From assembly GCF_001542915.1 (NCBI RefSeq), contig NZ_LNNH01000055.1, positions 1-64,000 on the forward strand: a stretch of 64,000 bases of DNA. Direction: 5' to 3'. Below, in pieces: positions 15,803-24,331 of the stretch. The notes beneath the pieces were generated by a model. It was not told the origin of the DNA. It did no database searches and saw nothing but the letters and a program-made list of their open reading frames with translations. A program made the position numbers and the translations under genes. The stretch is from Peribacillus simplex. Lineage in GTDB: Bacteria; Bacillota; Bacilli; Bacillales; DSM-1321. Every line of letters begins with the position of its first letter. The stretch's first letter is position 1.

Positions 15803-16552
15803 ATGAATCCAGTCATTGACACGATAATGAGCCATCGCTCCATTCGCCAGTTCAAGGATGAAGCCATGACAAAAGAACAAATGAAGACCATCATAGAAGC
15901 AGCACAAATGGCCCCTTCTTCCAGATTCATGCAAACATATTCGATTATCGGGATAACCAACCCACTATTAAAAAAAGACCTCGGAACGATCACTGGCTTA
16001 ACCTATGTTGAAAACAATGGCCACTTCCTCATATTTTGTGCCGATTTACATAGATTGACGATCATGGCCTCTGAAGAGGAAAAACAAAACATGCAAGACA
16101 TGCTCGAAAGTACACAGTTCTATCAGATAGCGACGATAGATGCATCGTTAGCCGCTCAAAATGCCGCTCTCGCAGCAGAATCAATGGGACTGGGAGTCGT
16201 CTATATCGGAGCCATCGCGAAGAATTTACCGGAAATAGACAAGCTATTGAACCTACCTTCCCACGTCATTCCTTTGTTTGGAATGGCAATCGGCATCCCG
16301 GACCAGAAACCGGAAATTAAGCCTCGTTTACCGATACAGGCCGTTTATTTTGAAAATCAATACAACAGCGATGCAGAAGAGCAGCGAGAATTTACAGAAA
16401 GCTATGACCAAAAAATGAAAGCCTATTACCAAACACGATCGGAAAATCCGCGGGCGGATACATGGTCCGGAAAGAATATTGCTCTCTTTCAAAAAAAGGC
16501 GGATGCGAACTATTCACAATATGTAAAAAGTAAAAGAATGAATGTAAAGTAG
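15803..16552 (+). CDS. NfrA-type FMN-dependent NADPH oxidoreductase (nitroreductase family)
   Basis: 249 residues, the usual length for NfrA/Frp enzymes that reduce nitroaromatics, quinones and FMN with NAD(P)H. The FMN-binding N terminus 'MNPVIDTIMSHRSIRQFKD' and 'MAPSSRFMQTYSIIGI' are seen, then 'ESMGLGVVYIGAI' and 'GMAIGIPDQKPEIKPRLP'. The C-terminal tail 'TWSGKNIALFQKKA' is the cofactor-binding extension. AGGAGATG precedes the ATG. It is the only gene of its transcript and is probably induced when the divergent MarR repressor lets go. Confidence 0.85.
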   Translation: MNPVIDTIMSHRSIRQFKDEAMTKEQMKTIIEAAQMAPSSRFMQTYSIIGITNPLLKKDLGTITGLTYVENNGHFLIFCADLHRLTIMASEEEKQNMQDMLESTQFYQIATIDASLAAQNAALAAESMGLGVVYIGAIAKNLPEIDKLLNLPSHVIPLFGMAIGIPDQKPEIKPRLPIQAVYFENQYNSDAEEQREFTESYDQKMKAYYQTRSENPRADTWSGKNIALFQKKADANYSQYVKSKRMNVK

Positions 16553-16603
16553 CGCTTTGATCGAAAACGAGTCGAACAGTACGTGAGGCAAGGTCTTCTC
16601 CTA

Positions 16604-16639
16604 TCAATCACCTTCATTGATTGGATTTAGGGTGATTGA
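16604..16639. terminator. Hairpin between convergent genes
   Basis: Perfect 9-bp arms TCAATCACC / GGTGATTGA with an 18-base loop. It lies between the convergent NfrA-type and GntR genes and could stop both transcripts. T-tracts are short, so this is tentative. Confidence 0.4.
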
Positions 16640-16686
16640 ATAGTTGCGGACGGTAAAGCGATTATCCTTGAATAAGGAATGTCCCC

Positions 16687-17415
16687 TTACGATGACCTCT
16701 CCATTTCAATCGTAAGCTTATATCGATCTGCGCGGTAAACAGAATGGGCAACTTCAAACGGTTTGTTCGTATCCAGCCTGCTAATTCGTTCAATTCGCAA
16801 TACCGGGTCCCCTACGGCTACCCCAAGCATCTCGGCCTCGATCTTTTGTGCGATGGAGGCCTCAATGGATTGCCTTCCATACTGAATTTTCAGGCCAAAC
16901 GTTTTTTCTACATAGCCATAAATGGAGGTAAGGGCCATTTCCTCCGTCAATCCCCGTGAAAGCGCCTTTGAAAGATAAACCGTTTCATAAGCCATCGGCA
17001 ATTGGTCAGCCAGCCTTACCCGTTTCAGCTCAAGAATTGGCGTTCCCGCCTCCACCTCAAGTTTGGCAGCAAGATCCCGATCAGCATGGACCTCCGATAA
17101 CCGGATAACACGTGTACTCGGCTCATGCCCCCTAGACTGCATATCTTCGGAAAAGCTTGTTAATCCTTTCAGGGGCTGCTCGATTTTTTGGTGGGCAACG
17201 AATGTGCCTACTCCCCGCTTCCTATATAAATATCCTTCGTTCACAAGATTGGTTACGGCTTGTCTTACCGTCATCCTGCTTATTTCATATTTTTCCGTGT
17301 ATTCCCGTTCAGAAGGAATCATCTCGCCAGGCAGTAATCGTTGGGTTTGAATTGCATTTTTAATCACTTCTTCAAGTTGATGGTATATTGGAAGCGGCGA
17401 ATTCTTATCGATCAT
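16687..17415 (-). CDS. GntR/UTRA regulator similar to NagR (YvoA)
   Basis: 242 residues. Winged helix 'PLPIYHQLEEVIKNAIQ', 'IPSEREYTEKYEISRMTVRQ' and 'RGVGTFVAH', then a UTRA domain ('EVEAGTPILELKRVRLADQL', 'EAEMLGVAVGDPVLRIERIS', 'FEVAHSVYRADRYKLTIE'). The overall pattern matches NagR, which represses N-acetylglucosamine genes and responds to amino-sugar phosphates. Its place at the end of the cell-wall-sugar island supports that role. No nagA or nagB gene is near it, so its targets may be elsewhere. Confidence 0.82.
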   Translation of the reverse strand: MIDKNSPLPIYHQLEEVIKNAIQTQRLLPGEMIPSEREYTEKYEISRMTVRQAVTNLVNEGYLYRKRGVGTFVAHQKIEQPLKGLTSFSEDMQSRGHEPSTRVIRLSEVHADRDLAAKLEVEAGTPILELKRVRLADQLPMAYETVYLSKALSRGLTEEMALTSIYGYVEKTFGLKIQYGRQSIEASIAQKIEAEMLGVAVGDPVLRIERISRLDTNKPFEVAHSVYRADRYKLTIEMERSS

Positions 17416-17443
17416 ATAGGATACAACATCCTTTCAAGGTGAT

Positions 17444-17466
17444 GTAGGTTTTCCAAAATATCCTAC
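17444..17466. promoter_or_regulatory. Inverted repeat upstream of the NagR-like gene
   Basis: GTAGG (17444-17448) and CCTAC (17462-17466) form an inverted repeat about 30 bases upstream of the NagR-like start. It could be an autoregulatory operator; the arms are short, so this is weak. Confidence 0.3.
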
Positions 17467-17550
17467 CTGGAATCTTCTGTACTATCGAAGAAATCAGTTT
17501 CTTCCTATCAAATCCCGAGCATACGATACATCTTTCTTGCAGGTTTATCT

Positions 17551-18426
17551 TCACTTTTCTGGCGTTTCCTGATTTCTTTTGGTGAATTTCAATACAGATT
17601 CCCTCGAACGCTCAATCCCGTTTTTATTTTCATTATAATATTTTGAAACGTACGCATAGAAAATAATACTCACCGTTAACAATTGTGCGAACAGCGAGCT
17701 TGTTGCAGCACTTCGAAATTTAGCTTCCGGTGCCCGTACGTGGTGTAATGGCATATCGACTTTTTTGGTCAACCCATTGTTGCCCAATCGTGATAAGCCG
17801 ATCGTTTTGATACCATATGCTTTAGCGATATCAACAAGCTGGAGGATTTCTTCCGTTTCACCGCTATTGGAAATACAGAAAAAAACGGTATTTTTGGATG
17901 CCGCAGCAAGTGCTGTTGCCGTAATGTGAGGATCTTGATTAGCACTTACGATTTTTCCGAGCCGCAACCATTTCTGGCTGATGTCCTCCGCTATCAGCCA
18001 TGAAGCCCCCAGGCCATAAACATAAATGACATCGGCCACCTTCAAGGTTTCGACGATTTGATCAAGGACGTCTTCATCCAAATAATGTGCGGTTTCTTGA
18101 ATGGCCTGGACAGAGTTGGAAACGATCTTGTCCTTGATGGAGGCGATCGTTTCGTCAGGTTCTATGTCATGAAAGCCTTTTTTTTCCGGTTGCGAAATAA
18201 GAGATGATAAAGATACCTTCAATTCCGAAAAACTGTTCACTTTTATGGAACGGCAAAATCTTGTCACAGCCGAACTGCTGGCCTCGGCATGTGCAGCTAA
18301 TTCATGTATGGTCATCCTTATGGTTTCCGCAGGGTTATCTAAAATATATTGGGCGATTTTTCTTTCTGATTTAGGCAATAGATTCAGTAGACTTTCAATT
18401 CTCAGTAAAATATTTTCAACGTGCAT
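17551..18426 (-). CDS. murR: MurR/RpiR-family regulator of the cell-wall-sugar genes
   Basis: About 291 residues. The N-terminal RpiR helix-turn-helix reads 'LPKSERKIAQYILDNP' and 'TIHELAAHAEASSSAVTRFC', followed by a SIS sugar-phosphate domain ('VIYVYGLGASWLIAEDIS', 'KNTVFFCISNSGETEEIL'). MurR of this family responds to MurNAc 6-phosphate, and its place between the kinase, MupG and MurQ genes supports that role. The start at 18426 (MHVENILL) follows GAGGGAG by about 7 bases. A longer frame to 18483 would overlap murK. Confidence 0.85.
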   Translation of the reverse strand: MHVENILLRIESLLNLLPKSERKIAQYILDNPAETIRMTIHELAAHAEASSSAVTRFCRSIKVNSFSELKVSLSSLISQPEKKGFHDIEPDETIASIKDKIVSNSVQAIQETAHYLDEDVLDQIVETLKVADVIYVYGLGASWLIAEDISQKWLRLGKIVSANQDPHITATALAAASKNTVFFCISNSGETEEILQLVDIAKAYGIKTIGLSRLGNNGLTKKVDMPLHHVRAPEAKFRSAATSSLFAQLLTVSIIFYAYVSKYYNENKNGIERSRESVLKFTKRNQETPEK

Positions 18427-18449
18427 ATCATTGCTCCCTCGACCTTGTC

Positions 18450-19346
18450 TTAACTTATATGCTTCACCGCTATGTAATAACACCCCAACGTTGATGATAC
18501 TTCATCCACGATAAAATTCACATCTGGTTTTTCAAGTTGGATATGTTCGATAAAGGAGCTTTGAACCAATCGGACTTGGGTCAGGATGCTGCCTTTCATT
18601 GCAATTGTAACATTCTCTCCAACATTTAACTTCCTGCAAACATCGAGGGCATTTTTTGCAAGGTGATATCCTGCCTGAATAAGTATTTTCTCTGAAATCT
18701 CATCGCTTGCCTCTGCTTGTTCGACAATCAATGGAACAAATGCGGCAATATCTGCCTTCGTCGCGGAATAGATGAATTTTTTCAAATCCCCTACACGTTG
18801 AAAGCCCAGTTTTGACAAAAGCGCTCCCGTTAATTGGCTCTGCTCCAGGCCTTCGTCATCTTCTTTTGTCATATTGATGAATGCCTTCATCGCAATCCAA
18901 TAGCCACTGCCTTCGTCCCCAAGGAGATGTCCCCAGCCCCCAGCCTGCTCCACGGCACCATCATGGGTTCCGATACTTACAGCTCCTGTTCCTGAAATCG
19001 TCAAAACACCATCTTTTCCTTTCAATAAGGCAGCATGGGCGATAATTCCATCATTAACGATCGTAAAAGGGATATTGAACGCCTTCGTTAATGCACTTTT
19101 TATTCCTTGTGGGTTTTTCACCCCGCCATATCCAGCTAATCCTAAACAGATGTAAAGGCATTTTCCATTTTCAATCGGTGCCTTGCATTGTTCAATGGCC
19201 TGGATGATGTTCGTTATCGCATGTTCTTCATTTATGAGCAAATTACCATAGCCGGCTTTGCTTTCACTAATTATATTCCCCGCTACTCCATAGGCAACTG
19301 CTTCTGTTTTAGTGCCGCCGCCATCAACACCGATAATATAGTTCAT
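18450..19346 (-). CDS. murK: N-acetylglucosamine / N-acetylmuramic acid kinase (BadF/BcrA-type ATPase fold)
   Basis: 298 residues with the ASKHA fold of the GlcNAc-kinase group: 'YIIGVDGGGTKTEAVAYG' (phosphate-1), 'YICLGLAGYGGVKNPQ', 'FTIVNDGIIAHAALL' (the N-D pair near the catalytic site), 'VLTISGTGAVSIGTHDG' and 'GGWGHLLGDEGSGYWI'. MurK from Clostridium, of this family, phosphorylates both MurNAc and GlcNAc. Here it would salvage free GlcNAc released by MupG or the GH4 enzyme. It lies just upstream of murR, and a strong terminator separates it from mupG. Confidence 0.8.
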   Translation of the reverse strand: MNYIIGVDGGGTKTEAVAYGVAGNIISESKAGYGNLLINEEHAITNIIQAIEQCKAPIENGKCLYICLGLAGYGGVKNPQGIKSALTKAFNIPFTIVNDGIIAHAALLKGKDGVLTISGTGAVSIGTHDGAVEQAGGWGHLLGDEGSGYWIAMKAFINMTKEDDEGLEQSQLTGALLSKLGFQRVGDLKKFIYSATKADIAAFVPLIVEQAEASDEISEKILIQAGYHLAKNALDVCRKLNVGENVTIAMKGSILTQVRLVQSSFIEHIQLEKPDVNFIVDEVSSTLGCYYIAVKHIS

Positions 19347-19364
19347 ATCATTCTCCTATTCATT

Positions 19365-19402
19365 AAAAAAAGGGAGGAATGTATACTGTTCCTTCCCTTT
19401 TC
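19365..19402 (-). terminator. Terminator between mupG and murK
   Basis: On the minus strand GGGAAGGAA-(loop)-TTCCTCCC is followed by TTTTTTTAATG. A strong rho-independent terminator inside an otherwise continuous gene row, so murK-murR may have partial read-through or their own promoter. Confidence 0.75.
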
Positions 19403-19414
19403 ACCTTTAAACCA

Positions 19415-20500
19415 TTAATTTGAACTGAATTGGAATTTACCCCATGGCTCCAAATGATCAAGCAGGAACACTTCCTCGTCTGCGATACGGCCCACTACGT
19501 TCGTTTTGCCTGAGTTCTTCATATCTTTCAACGCAATTTGCAATTCACCTTTATATTGTCCGTAGAGCTCATTTTCAATTAAAAGGTCACCGCGTTTAAT
19601 ATCAGGCGTGTAGGTTGGCTTAAACTCTTCATTCTTATACTTGACGCGTGATTGAGTCGAACGGATAAGATAATCGGACACATCTCCACGGTAAAAATGA
19701 AATTCTTCCAGGACGATTTTTTTCTCTAAATCCGTTATGGTTTCATGGAGATTTACATTGAATGTCAACAATCCACGATCGAGCATGCTAAGCTGTTTCA
19801 ATTCCGCTTCCGATGCATAGGCATTTGCAATGATCACGTCATCTATCAATCCGGTTGCAAACAAGTGCTTCGCTTGAGTGGTAATGGCTAATTCCCGGTG
19901 CATTTCCAATGTACACAATCCCTCTGTTATGGGCCACGGTCCGTAAGTCGCCGCCTTTGAGCTTATGAAGGCTGCCGTGCGGATATTATGCTTTTTGAAA
20001 GATTCACAGCATTTTACAAAATGAGGGTAGCTCAATCCTGCATAGCGATGAGGATAGAAGTTGTGTGATCCGATCAAATTTTCTTTTTTCGGTTTATAAT
20101 TCATGATATTTTCTAAATAATTCGTTGCATTGCTCATGTTTATTTCAATTTTCAAACCATATGGATTATGTGTCATGATCGACTCTTCATTACCTGTAAA
20201 GCCCATATCCAGCCTAATTCCATATGCACCCAGCTCAGCAAAAAATGAAAGATCGTCATAAGAAATCCCTAGAGTACCGAAGACCCGCGGCGCAATATCG
20301 ACCATCACTTCCATATTCAATTGATTGGCATATACAATCGTTTCTTTGAATTCGTTCATGACCTTCTCTTTATCACCTTCGACTGAAAGCAGGCATGTAA
20401 AGATCTTTTTGAAACCGTACTTATGTGCAATAGCAATGTACTCGATATCTTTTGCAACGGTTGAATGTTCTGGATAGATGGAAATACCTAGTTTGCCCAT
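19415..20500 (-). CDS. mupG: 6-phospho-N-acetylmuramidase MupG (DUF871 family)
   Basis: About 361 residues. It is a TIM-barrel protein of the DUF871 family, seen in 'LGISIYPEHSTVAKDIEYI', 'VMVDIAPRVFGTLGISY', 'GIRLDMGFTGNEE' and 'GSHNFYPHRYAGLSYPHF', with a small C-terminal beta domain ending 'EVFLLDHLEPWGKFQF'. MupG of Staphylococcus aureus splits MurNAc 6-phosphate-GlcNAc, taken up by a PTS, into MurNAc 6-phosphate and GlcNAc. Its neighbours here (MurQ, MurR, MurK) fit exactly that route. The start at 20500 (MGKLGISIYP) follows GAGGTGA; a GTG four codons upstream overlaps the ribosome site. Confidence 0.85.
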   Translation of the reverse strand: MGKLGISIYPEHSTVAKDIEYIAIAHKYGFKKIFTCLLSVEGDKEKVMNEFKETIVYANQLNMEVMVDIAPRVFGTLGISYDDLSFFAELGAYGIRLDMGFTGNEESIMTHNPYGLKIEINMSNATNYLENIMNYKPKKENLIGSHNFYPHRYAGLSYPHFVKCCESFKKHNIRTAAFISSKAATYGPWPITEGLCTLEMHRELAITTQAKHLFATGLIDDVIIANAYASEAELKQLSMLDRGLLTFNVNLHETITDLEKKIVLEEFHFYRGDVSDYLIRSTQSRVKYKNEEFKPTYTPDIKRGDLLIENELYGQYKGELQIALKDMKNSGKTNVVGRIADEEVFLLDHLEPWGKFQFSSN

Positions 20501-20520
20501 TTGTCTCACCTCTTTCTTTA

Positions 20521-20850
20521 TTACTGTTGCGGGGCTAATTTTTTGATGATCCGAATCATATGTTCAATCAGTTTTTGCTCACTCATCGCCGTCATTAAAT
20601 GATCCTGTGCGTGGATCATCAACAAAGTCTTTTCACTGGGAACACCATTCAATTCGGCTTGAATTAATTTGGTTTGTGTCTTATGAGCCAAATTCAATTC
20701 TTCCTGACCTTGTTTTATTAGCTCTTCCGCCTTTTCAAAATTGAATTCTTCCGCTTCCGTCAATGCATCAAAGGCCAGTCCTCTGGCATTTCCACTATGT
20801 GAGATGATTTCAAAGATTTCCATTTCGTTATTGTTCAGTTCAGTTGACAT
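20521..20850 (-). CDS. PTS lactose/cellobiose-class component IIA
   Basis: 109 residues, helical, typical of LacF/CelC/ChbA. The phosphorylated histidine is expected in 'MIHAQDHLMTAMS', the family signature (H-A-Q-D-H-L-M). It passes phosphate from HPr to the IIB cysteine. It lies 20 bases upstream of mupG and downstream of the GH4 gene, so IIA is separated from IIB and IIC by two genes but kept in the same row. Confidence 0.9.
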   Translation of the reverse strand: MSTELNNNEMEIFEIISHSGNARGLAFDALTEAEEFNFEKAEELIKQGQEELNLAHKTQTKLIQAELNGVPSEKTLLMIHAQDHLMTAMSEQKLIEHMIRIIKKLAPQQ

Positions 20851-20920
20851 ATTTCTACACTCCTATTTATGTTAAAGTATGATCGGTATGTTTTCATGAA
20901 AAAAATTCAGTTGATTGGAT

Positions 20921-22270
20921 TTATCCCTGTATGTCCGCCAAAGCCTTTTCATGGAAGAATTGTGGTAAGTATTCCTCATGTGCTTTCAACAGTTTTTGCA
21001 AAACCTCTTCAGCCAGGTCATCACTGGGAATCAGCGGATTAATGGTCAATGCGAGCAACGCTTTGTCATAGGAGCCTGTAACGGCTGCTTCCGCTCCTAT
21101 TCTTTCGAATGATTTAATTTGCTGAATCAAGCCGAGTATTGGGACAGGCAGTTTTCCCATAGTCAGGGGGATTGGGCCATTTTTGGTGACGATACAGCTA
21201 ACCTCGACAGCTGAATCGAAATCAACTTCGGCGAGCGCCCCTTTGTTTTGGACATTCAAAACTTGAATGTCCTTTTTATCATTATAAATGGACGAAATGA
21301 CATTACACGCAGCATCGCTATAGTAAGCCCCGCCACGTTGCTCCAACTGCGGAGGCTTGACGGCAAGGGTTTCATCCTTGTATAGATCAAACAGTCCCTC
21401 TTCCAATGTTTTCACAATTTCAGCCCGGGTTTGCCCTGATTTGAACGCTGCCAACTCTTCTTCTAAAATCGTTTTTGTTTTGTAATAATAGCGATGGTAT
21501 GGGCAAGGAACTACGCCTAATGATTTCAAGAACCTCCTGTTCCAAGGAAGCGGGGCAATATTCTTCATCGTCAGCTGAATTTCCGGATTAGCGAGCATTT
21601 CGAGCACCTCATCGGTCACTTCCCGATCATCAATGTATACATGAATCCCAAATACCATATGGTTCAGTCCCGCGAAGTCTATATGTACGCTCTCCCTATC
21701 AACACCCATCATTTTTGAAATCGACATATGCATATTAAATGGCACATTGCATACCCCGATGACTTTTTTATGGCTGCTGTAGCGGAGAAGTGCTTCCGTC
21801 ACCATTCCGGCAGGGTTCGTGAAGTTAATTAGCCATGCATCCGGACACAGCTCCTGCATTTCTTCGGCGATTTCAAGGAGAACGGGTATCGTTCGCAAAC
21901 CCTTAAACAAACCGCCAGCTCCATTCGTTTCCTGCCCTATCAATCCCAGTTCCAATGGGATGCGCTCATCTTTGACTCGTGCATCCAATAAACCGACTCT
22001 CATCTGCGTAGTGACAAAATCCGCATTTTTCAATGCTTGACGCCTGTCCAATGTTAAATGGATCTCCATGGGTACGCCCGCCTTTTTGACCATCCTCCTA
22101 GCCAACGTCCCAACGATCTCCAGCTTTTCCTTTCCAGCTTCGATGTCCACTAACCAAAGTTCTTTAATCGGCAGCTCATCAAAACGTTTAATGAAACCTT
22201 CTATTAATTCAGGTGTATAACTGGATCCGCCTCCAATCGTGGCTACCTTCAACCCTTTTGACACTTTCAT
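20921..22270 (-). CDS. GH4-family 6-phospho-glycosidase (NAD- and metal-dependent)
   Basis: 449 residues. The Rossmann start 'LKVATIGGGSSYTPELIEGF' binds NAD. 'GLIGQETNGAGGLFKGLRTI', 'NFTNPAGMVTEALLRY' and 'VIGVCNVPFNMHM' carry the metal-binding cysteine and active-site region of GH4 enzymes of the LicH/CelF/ChbF group. These cleave 6-phosphorylated beta-disaccharides such as phosphorylated cellobiose or chitobiose. Next to MupG and a lactose-class PTS, a phosphorylated wall disaccharide or chitobiose is a reasonable guess. It is unclear whether it acts after or beside MupG. Confidence 0.85.
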   Translation of the reverse strand: MKVSKGLKVATIGGGSSYTPELIEGFIKRFDELPIKELWLVDIEAGKEKLEIVGTLARRMVKKAGVPMEIHLTLDRRQALKNADFVTTQMRVGLLDARVKDERIPLELGLIGQETNGAGGLFKGLRTIPVLLEIAEEMQELCPDAWLINFTNPAGMVTEALLRYSSHKKVIGVCNVPFNMHMSISKMMGVDRESVHIDFAGLNHMVFGIHVYIDDREVTDEVLEMLANPEIQLTMKNIAPLPWNRRFLKSLGVVPCPYHRYYYKTKTILEEELAAFKSGQTRAEIVKTLEEGLFDLYKDETLAVKPPQLEQRGGAYYSDAACNVISSIYNDKKDIQVLNVQNKGALAEVDFDSAVEVSCIVTKNGPIPLTMGKLPVPILGLIQQIKSFERIGAEAAVTGSYDKALLALTINPLIPSDDLAEEVLQKLLKAHEEYLPQFFHEKALADIQG

Positions 22271-22293
22271 TTACCCCTCACCACTTTCTACTT

Positions 22294-22578
22294 TTATGCA
22301 TAGATGATTGCATGACATACAACGGCGCTGACTGCCAATAAAGACAAAAATAAGAGTGACGCCTGTTTCTTGTTTTTAAACTTACCTTCAACCAAACATA
22401 TGACAATCGTCAATCCTGCACTGATCGCACATGTATTTCCTAAGTACAGTGATAATTGCTTATCCATTCCGAGGGCATCCATCAATGCGTTAAAGATAAA
22501 ATTAAAAACAAGAATGAAACTGAAAAAGATAAATGCACTTTTGTAACTAAAAAAGTGAATTTTTGTTGTCGTATTCAT
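22294..22578 (-). CDS. Unknown small membrane protein in the wall-sugar PTS operon
   Basis: 94 residues with three predicted membrane helices (about residues 11-35, 44-62 and 72-93) and a short basic loop 'EGKFKNKKQ' between the last two. The N terminus is hydrophilic, without a cleavable signal. I do not recognise the family. It lies between the IIC gene and the GH4 gene on the same strand, 23 bases from the GH4 start, and a stem-loop precedes it. It could be an accessory subunit of the PTS permease or a small multidrug-like membrane protein; only its location supports the first idea. Confidence 0.7.
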   Translation of the reverse strand: MNTTTKIHFFSYKSAFIFFSFILVFNFIFNALMDALGMDKQLSLYLGNTCAISAGLTIVICLVEGKFKNKKQASLLFLSLLAVSAVVCHAIIYA

Positions 22579-22604
22579 CGTACTCCACCTTCTCCATCCT
22601 AATT

Positions 22605-22644
22605 AAAGGGAGTTTGGAGCATTCCGTTCCAAACTCCCTTTTTT
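22605..22644. terminator. Stable stem-loop between the IIC gene and the small membrane protein
   Basis: Arms AAAGGGAGTTTGGA / TCCAAACTCCCTTT, a perfect 14-bp stem with a 9-base loop. On the minus (coding) strand only TTT follows, so it may be an attenuator or an mRNA-stabilising element. On the plus strand it has TTTTTT and would be a good terminator. Confidence 0.6.
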
Positions 22645-22652
22645 GCTCTCAC

Positions 22653-23942
22653 TTATAAAGCGATATTTTTGCTATCTGTTGTTTCTACCGTATTTTCTTG
22701 AGCCAAGAGTTTTTTATCGTACATTTTAAAGAATGGCAGATAAACAATTACAGAGATTGATAGATTGACCAGGACAAGAATGATCGCTCTCCAATCACCG
22801 CCTGTTGAAAGATAGGCGCCTATCGGAGCAGGCAATGTCCAAGGCACCATTACATATGTAGGGTTGACCAGCCCTATGGACGTTGCTATATAGGCAAGTG
22901 TCGCACCAATCAATGGAGTTATGATGAATGGGATGATCAAGATCGGATTTAGTACAATCGGCATCCCAAATATGACTGGTTCATTGATGTTAAAGATGCT
23001 TGGAACGATCGTTGCTTTCCCCATCGCTTTGCTATAGGTCGATTTTGCCGTTAACAGCATTGCAATGACCAGGCCGAGTGTTGCACCAGAGCCACCAATC
23101 CAAATAAACCATTGGAAGAATGTTTCAGGCGCTACATGCGGTATTGTCGATCCCGCTGCAACCGCTGCCGAGTTATTCGCTAAATACACTTCCCAAACCG
23201 GGCGAGCAACGGCGCCCACAACAGACACGCCATGAATGCCAAACGACCAGAAGAAAGTAATCAAAAACACTGGAATCAATACACCTGGTAAAGTGTCACC
23301 TGCACTGATTAGCGGTGCAACCGCTTTATCGACAAGGGAATGTAAATCGACTGCAAACACGACGGTAATGAACGTCATCACTAGCAGTACGATCGAAACC
23401 GGTATTAACGCTTCAAAGGAACGGGCCACGGATGTTGGAACCGAATCCGGCATTTTAATGGTGATGTTTTTCGTCTTGCATAGCCGTAAAACTTCAACTG
23501 CGAAAATGGATACAAGCATTCCCACAAATAGACCATGGCCACCGAGATTTGTCATGGGCAGCACAAACCCCACGTCATCCATCGTTTTTACACCGATTGT
23601 GAACAAGAAGGCAGCCAATGAGAGCAGGCCTCCTGATAGCGGATCAAGTTTATAGCTTTGGGATAAACTGTAGCCTATACCAAATGTAATATAAAGCGTC
23701 ATGATGAACATCGTTAACCGATATGGAATTAAAATTTCTGCTATGTGCTTTGCAGACCATTCACCAATTGCCGAGTCTGCTGCGACAGGCGGGAAAGCGA
23801 TGATTAAAAACAAACTCCCAAAGATGATGAATGGCAATGCAGAAACCACTCCATCCCGAATTGCCCGTAAATGTTTTTGCTCAGACAGTTTAGCCATCGG
23901 TGTTGAAAGATTATTTTCTAAAAACGCTACAAACTTGTCCAT
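22653..23942 (-). CDS. PTS lactose/cellobiose-class permease IIC
   Basis: 429 residues with about ten membrane helices. The N-terminal 'HLRAIRDGVVSALPFIIFGS' and later 'PSIFNINEPVIFGMPIVLNP' are the signatures of CelB-type IIC proteins; the N-E-P motif lies in the sugar-binding region. With the separate IIA (20521) and IIB (23994) it forms a full PTS that imports and 6-phosphorylates a disaccharide. In this cluster the likely cargo is a MurNAc/GlcNAc disaccharide or chitobiose, in contrast to MurP-type (glucose-class) permeases usually found with MurQ. Confidence 0.9.
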   Translation of the reverse strand: MDKFVAFLENNLSTPMAKLSEQKHLRAIRDGVVSALPFIIFGSLFLIIAFPPVAADSAIGEWSAKHIAEILIPYRLTMFIMTLYITFGIGYSLSQSYKLDPLSGGLLSLAAFLFTIGVKTMDDVGFVLPMTNLGGHGLFVGMLVSIFAVEVLRLCKTKNITIKMPDSVPTSVARSFEALIPVSIVLLVMTFITVVFAVDLHSLVDKAVAPLISAGDTLPGVLIPVFLITFFWSFGIHGVSVVGAVARPVWEVYLANNSAAVAAGSTIPHVAPETFFQWFIWIGGSGATLGLVIAMLLTAKSTYSKAMGKATIVPSIFNINEPVIFGMPIVLNPILIIPFIITPLIGATLAYIATSIGLVNPTYVMVPWTLPAPIGAYLSTGGDWRAIILVLVNLSISVIVYLPFFKMYDKKLLAQENTVETTDSKNIAL

Positions 23943-23993
23943 GGTTGTTTTCCCCTTTTACTTATGATAGATAAGAAGCTTTTTGGTGATTCA

Positions 23994-24299
23994 TTATTTT
24001 ACTAGTTCTGTTACTAGCTTTAAAAGCTTAGGACCGCCAAGCGGGCTGTAAGCTTGGGCAGGTATCGCTTCACATGGCACTCCCGCATCATCGGCGGATG
24101 CCTTGAAGCCGTCAAAACGATGCTTGACCTGAGGTGCCACCATGGCAACATCCCAGCCGTTCCGGACCTCTGAATCGAATTCTTGAGAGCCCACTGCTAA
24201 CACTTCAATATTCATACCTTGTTTTTCGCCTTCCTTTTTTAAAGCGCTTACAACGATTGCGCTTGACATTCCACCTGAACATACGAATAATACCTTCAT
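23994..24299 (-). CDS. PTS lactose/cellobiose-class component IIB
   Basis: 101 residues of the CelA/ChbB type. The phosphocysteine is Cys7 in 'KVLFVCSGGMSSAIVVSAL'. The fold follows with 'NIEVLAVGSQEF' and 'DVAMVAPQVKHRFDGF'. It passes phosphate from IIA to the sugar on IIC. It is 51 bases upstream of the IIC start and 32 bases after murQ. Confidence 0.9.
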   Translation of the reverse strand: MKVLFVCSGGMSSAIVVSALKKEGEKQGMNIEVLAVGSQEFDSEVRNGWDVAMVAPQVKHRFDGFKASADDAGVPCEAIPAQAYSPLGGPKLLKLVTELVK

Positions 24300-24331
24300 T
24301 ATTAATTCCTCCCATTTTTTTTATAAAAAGC

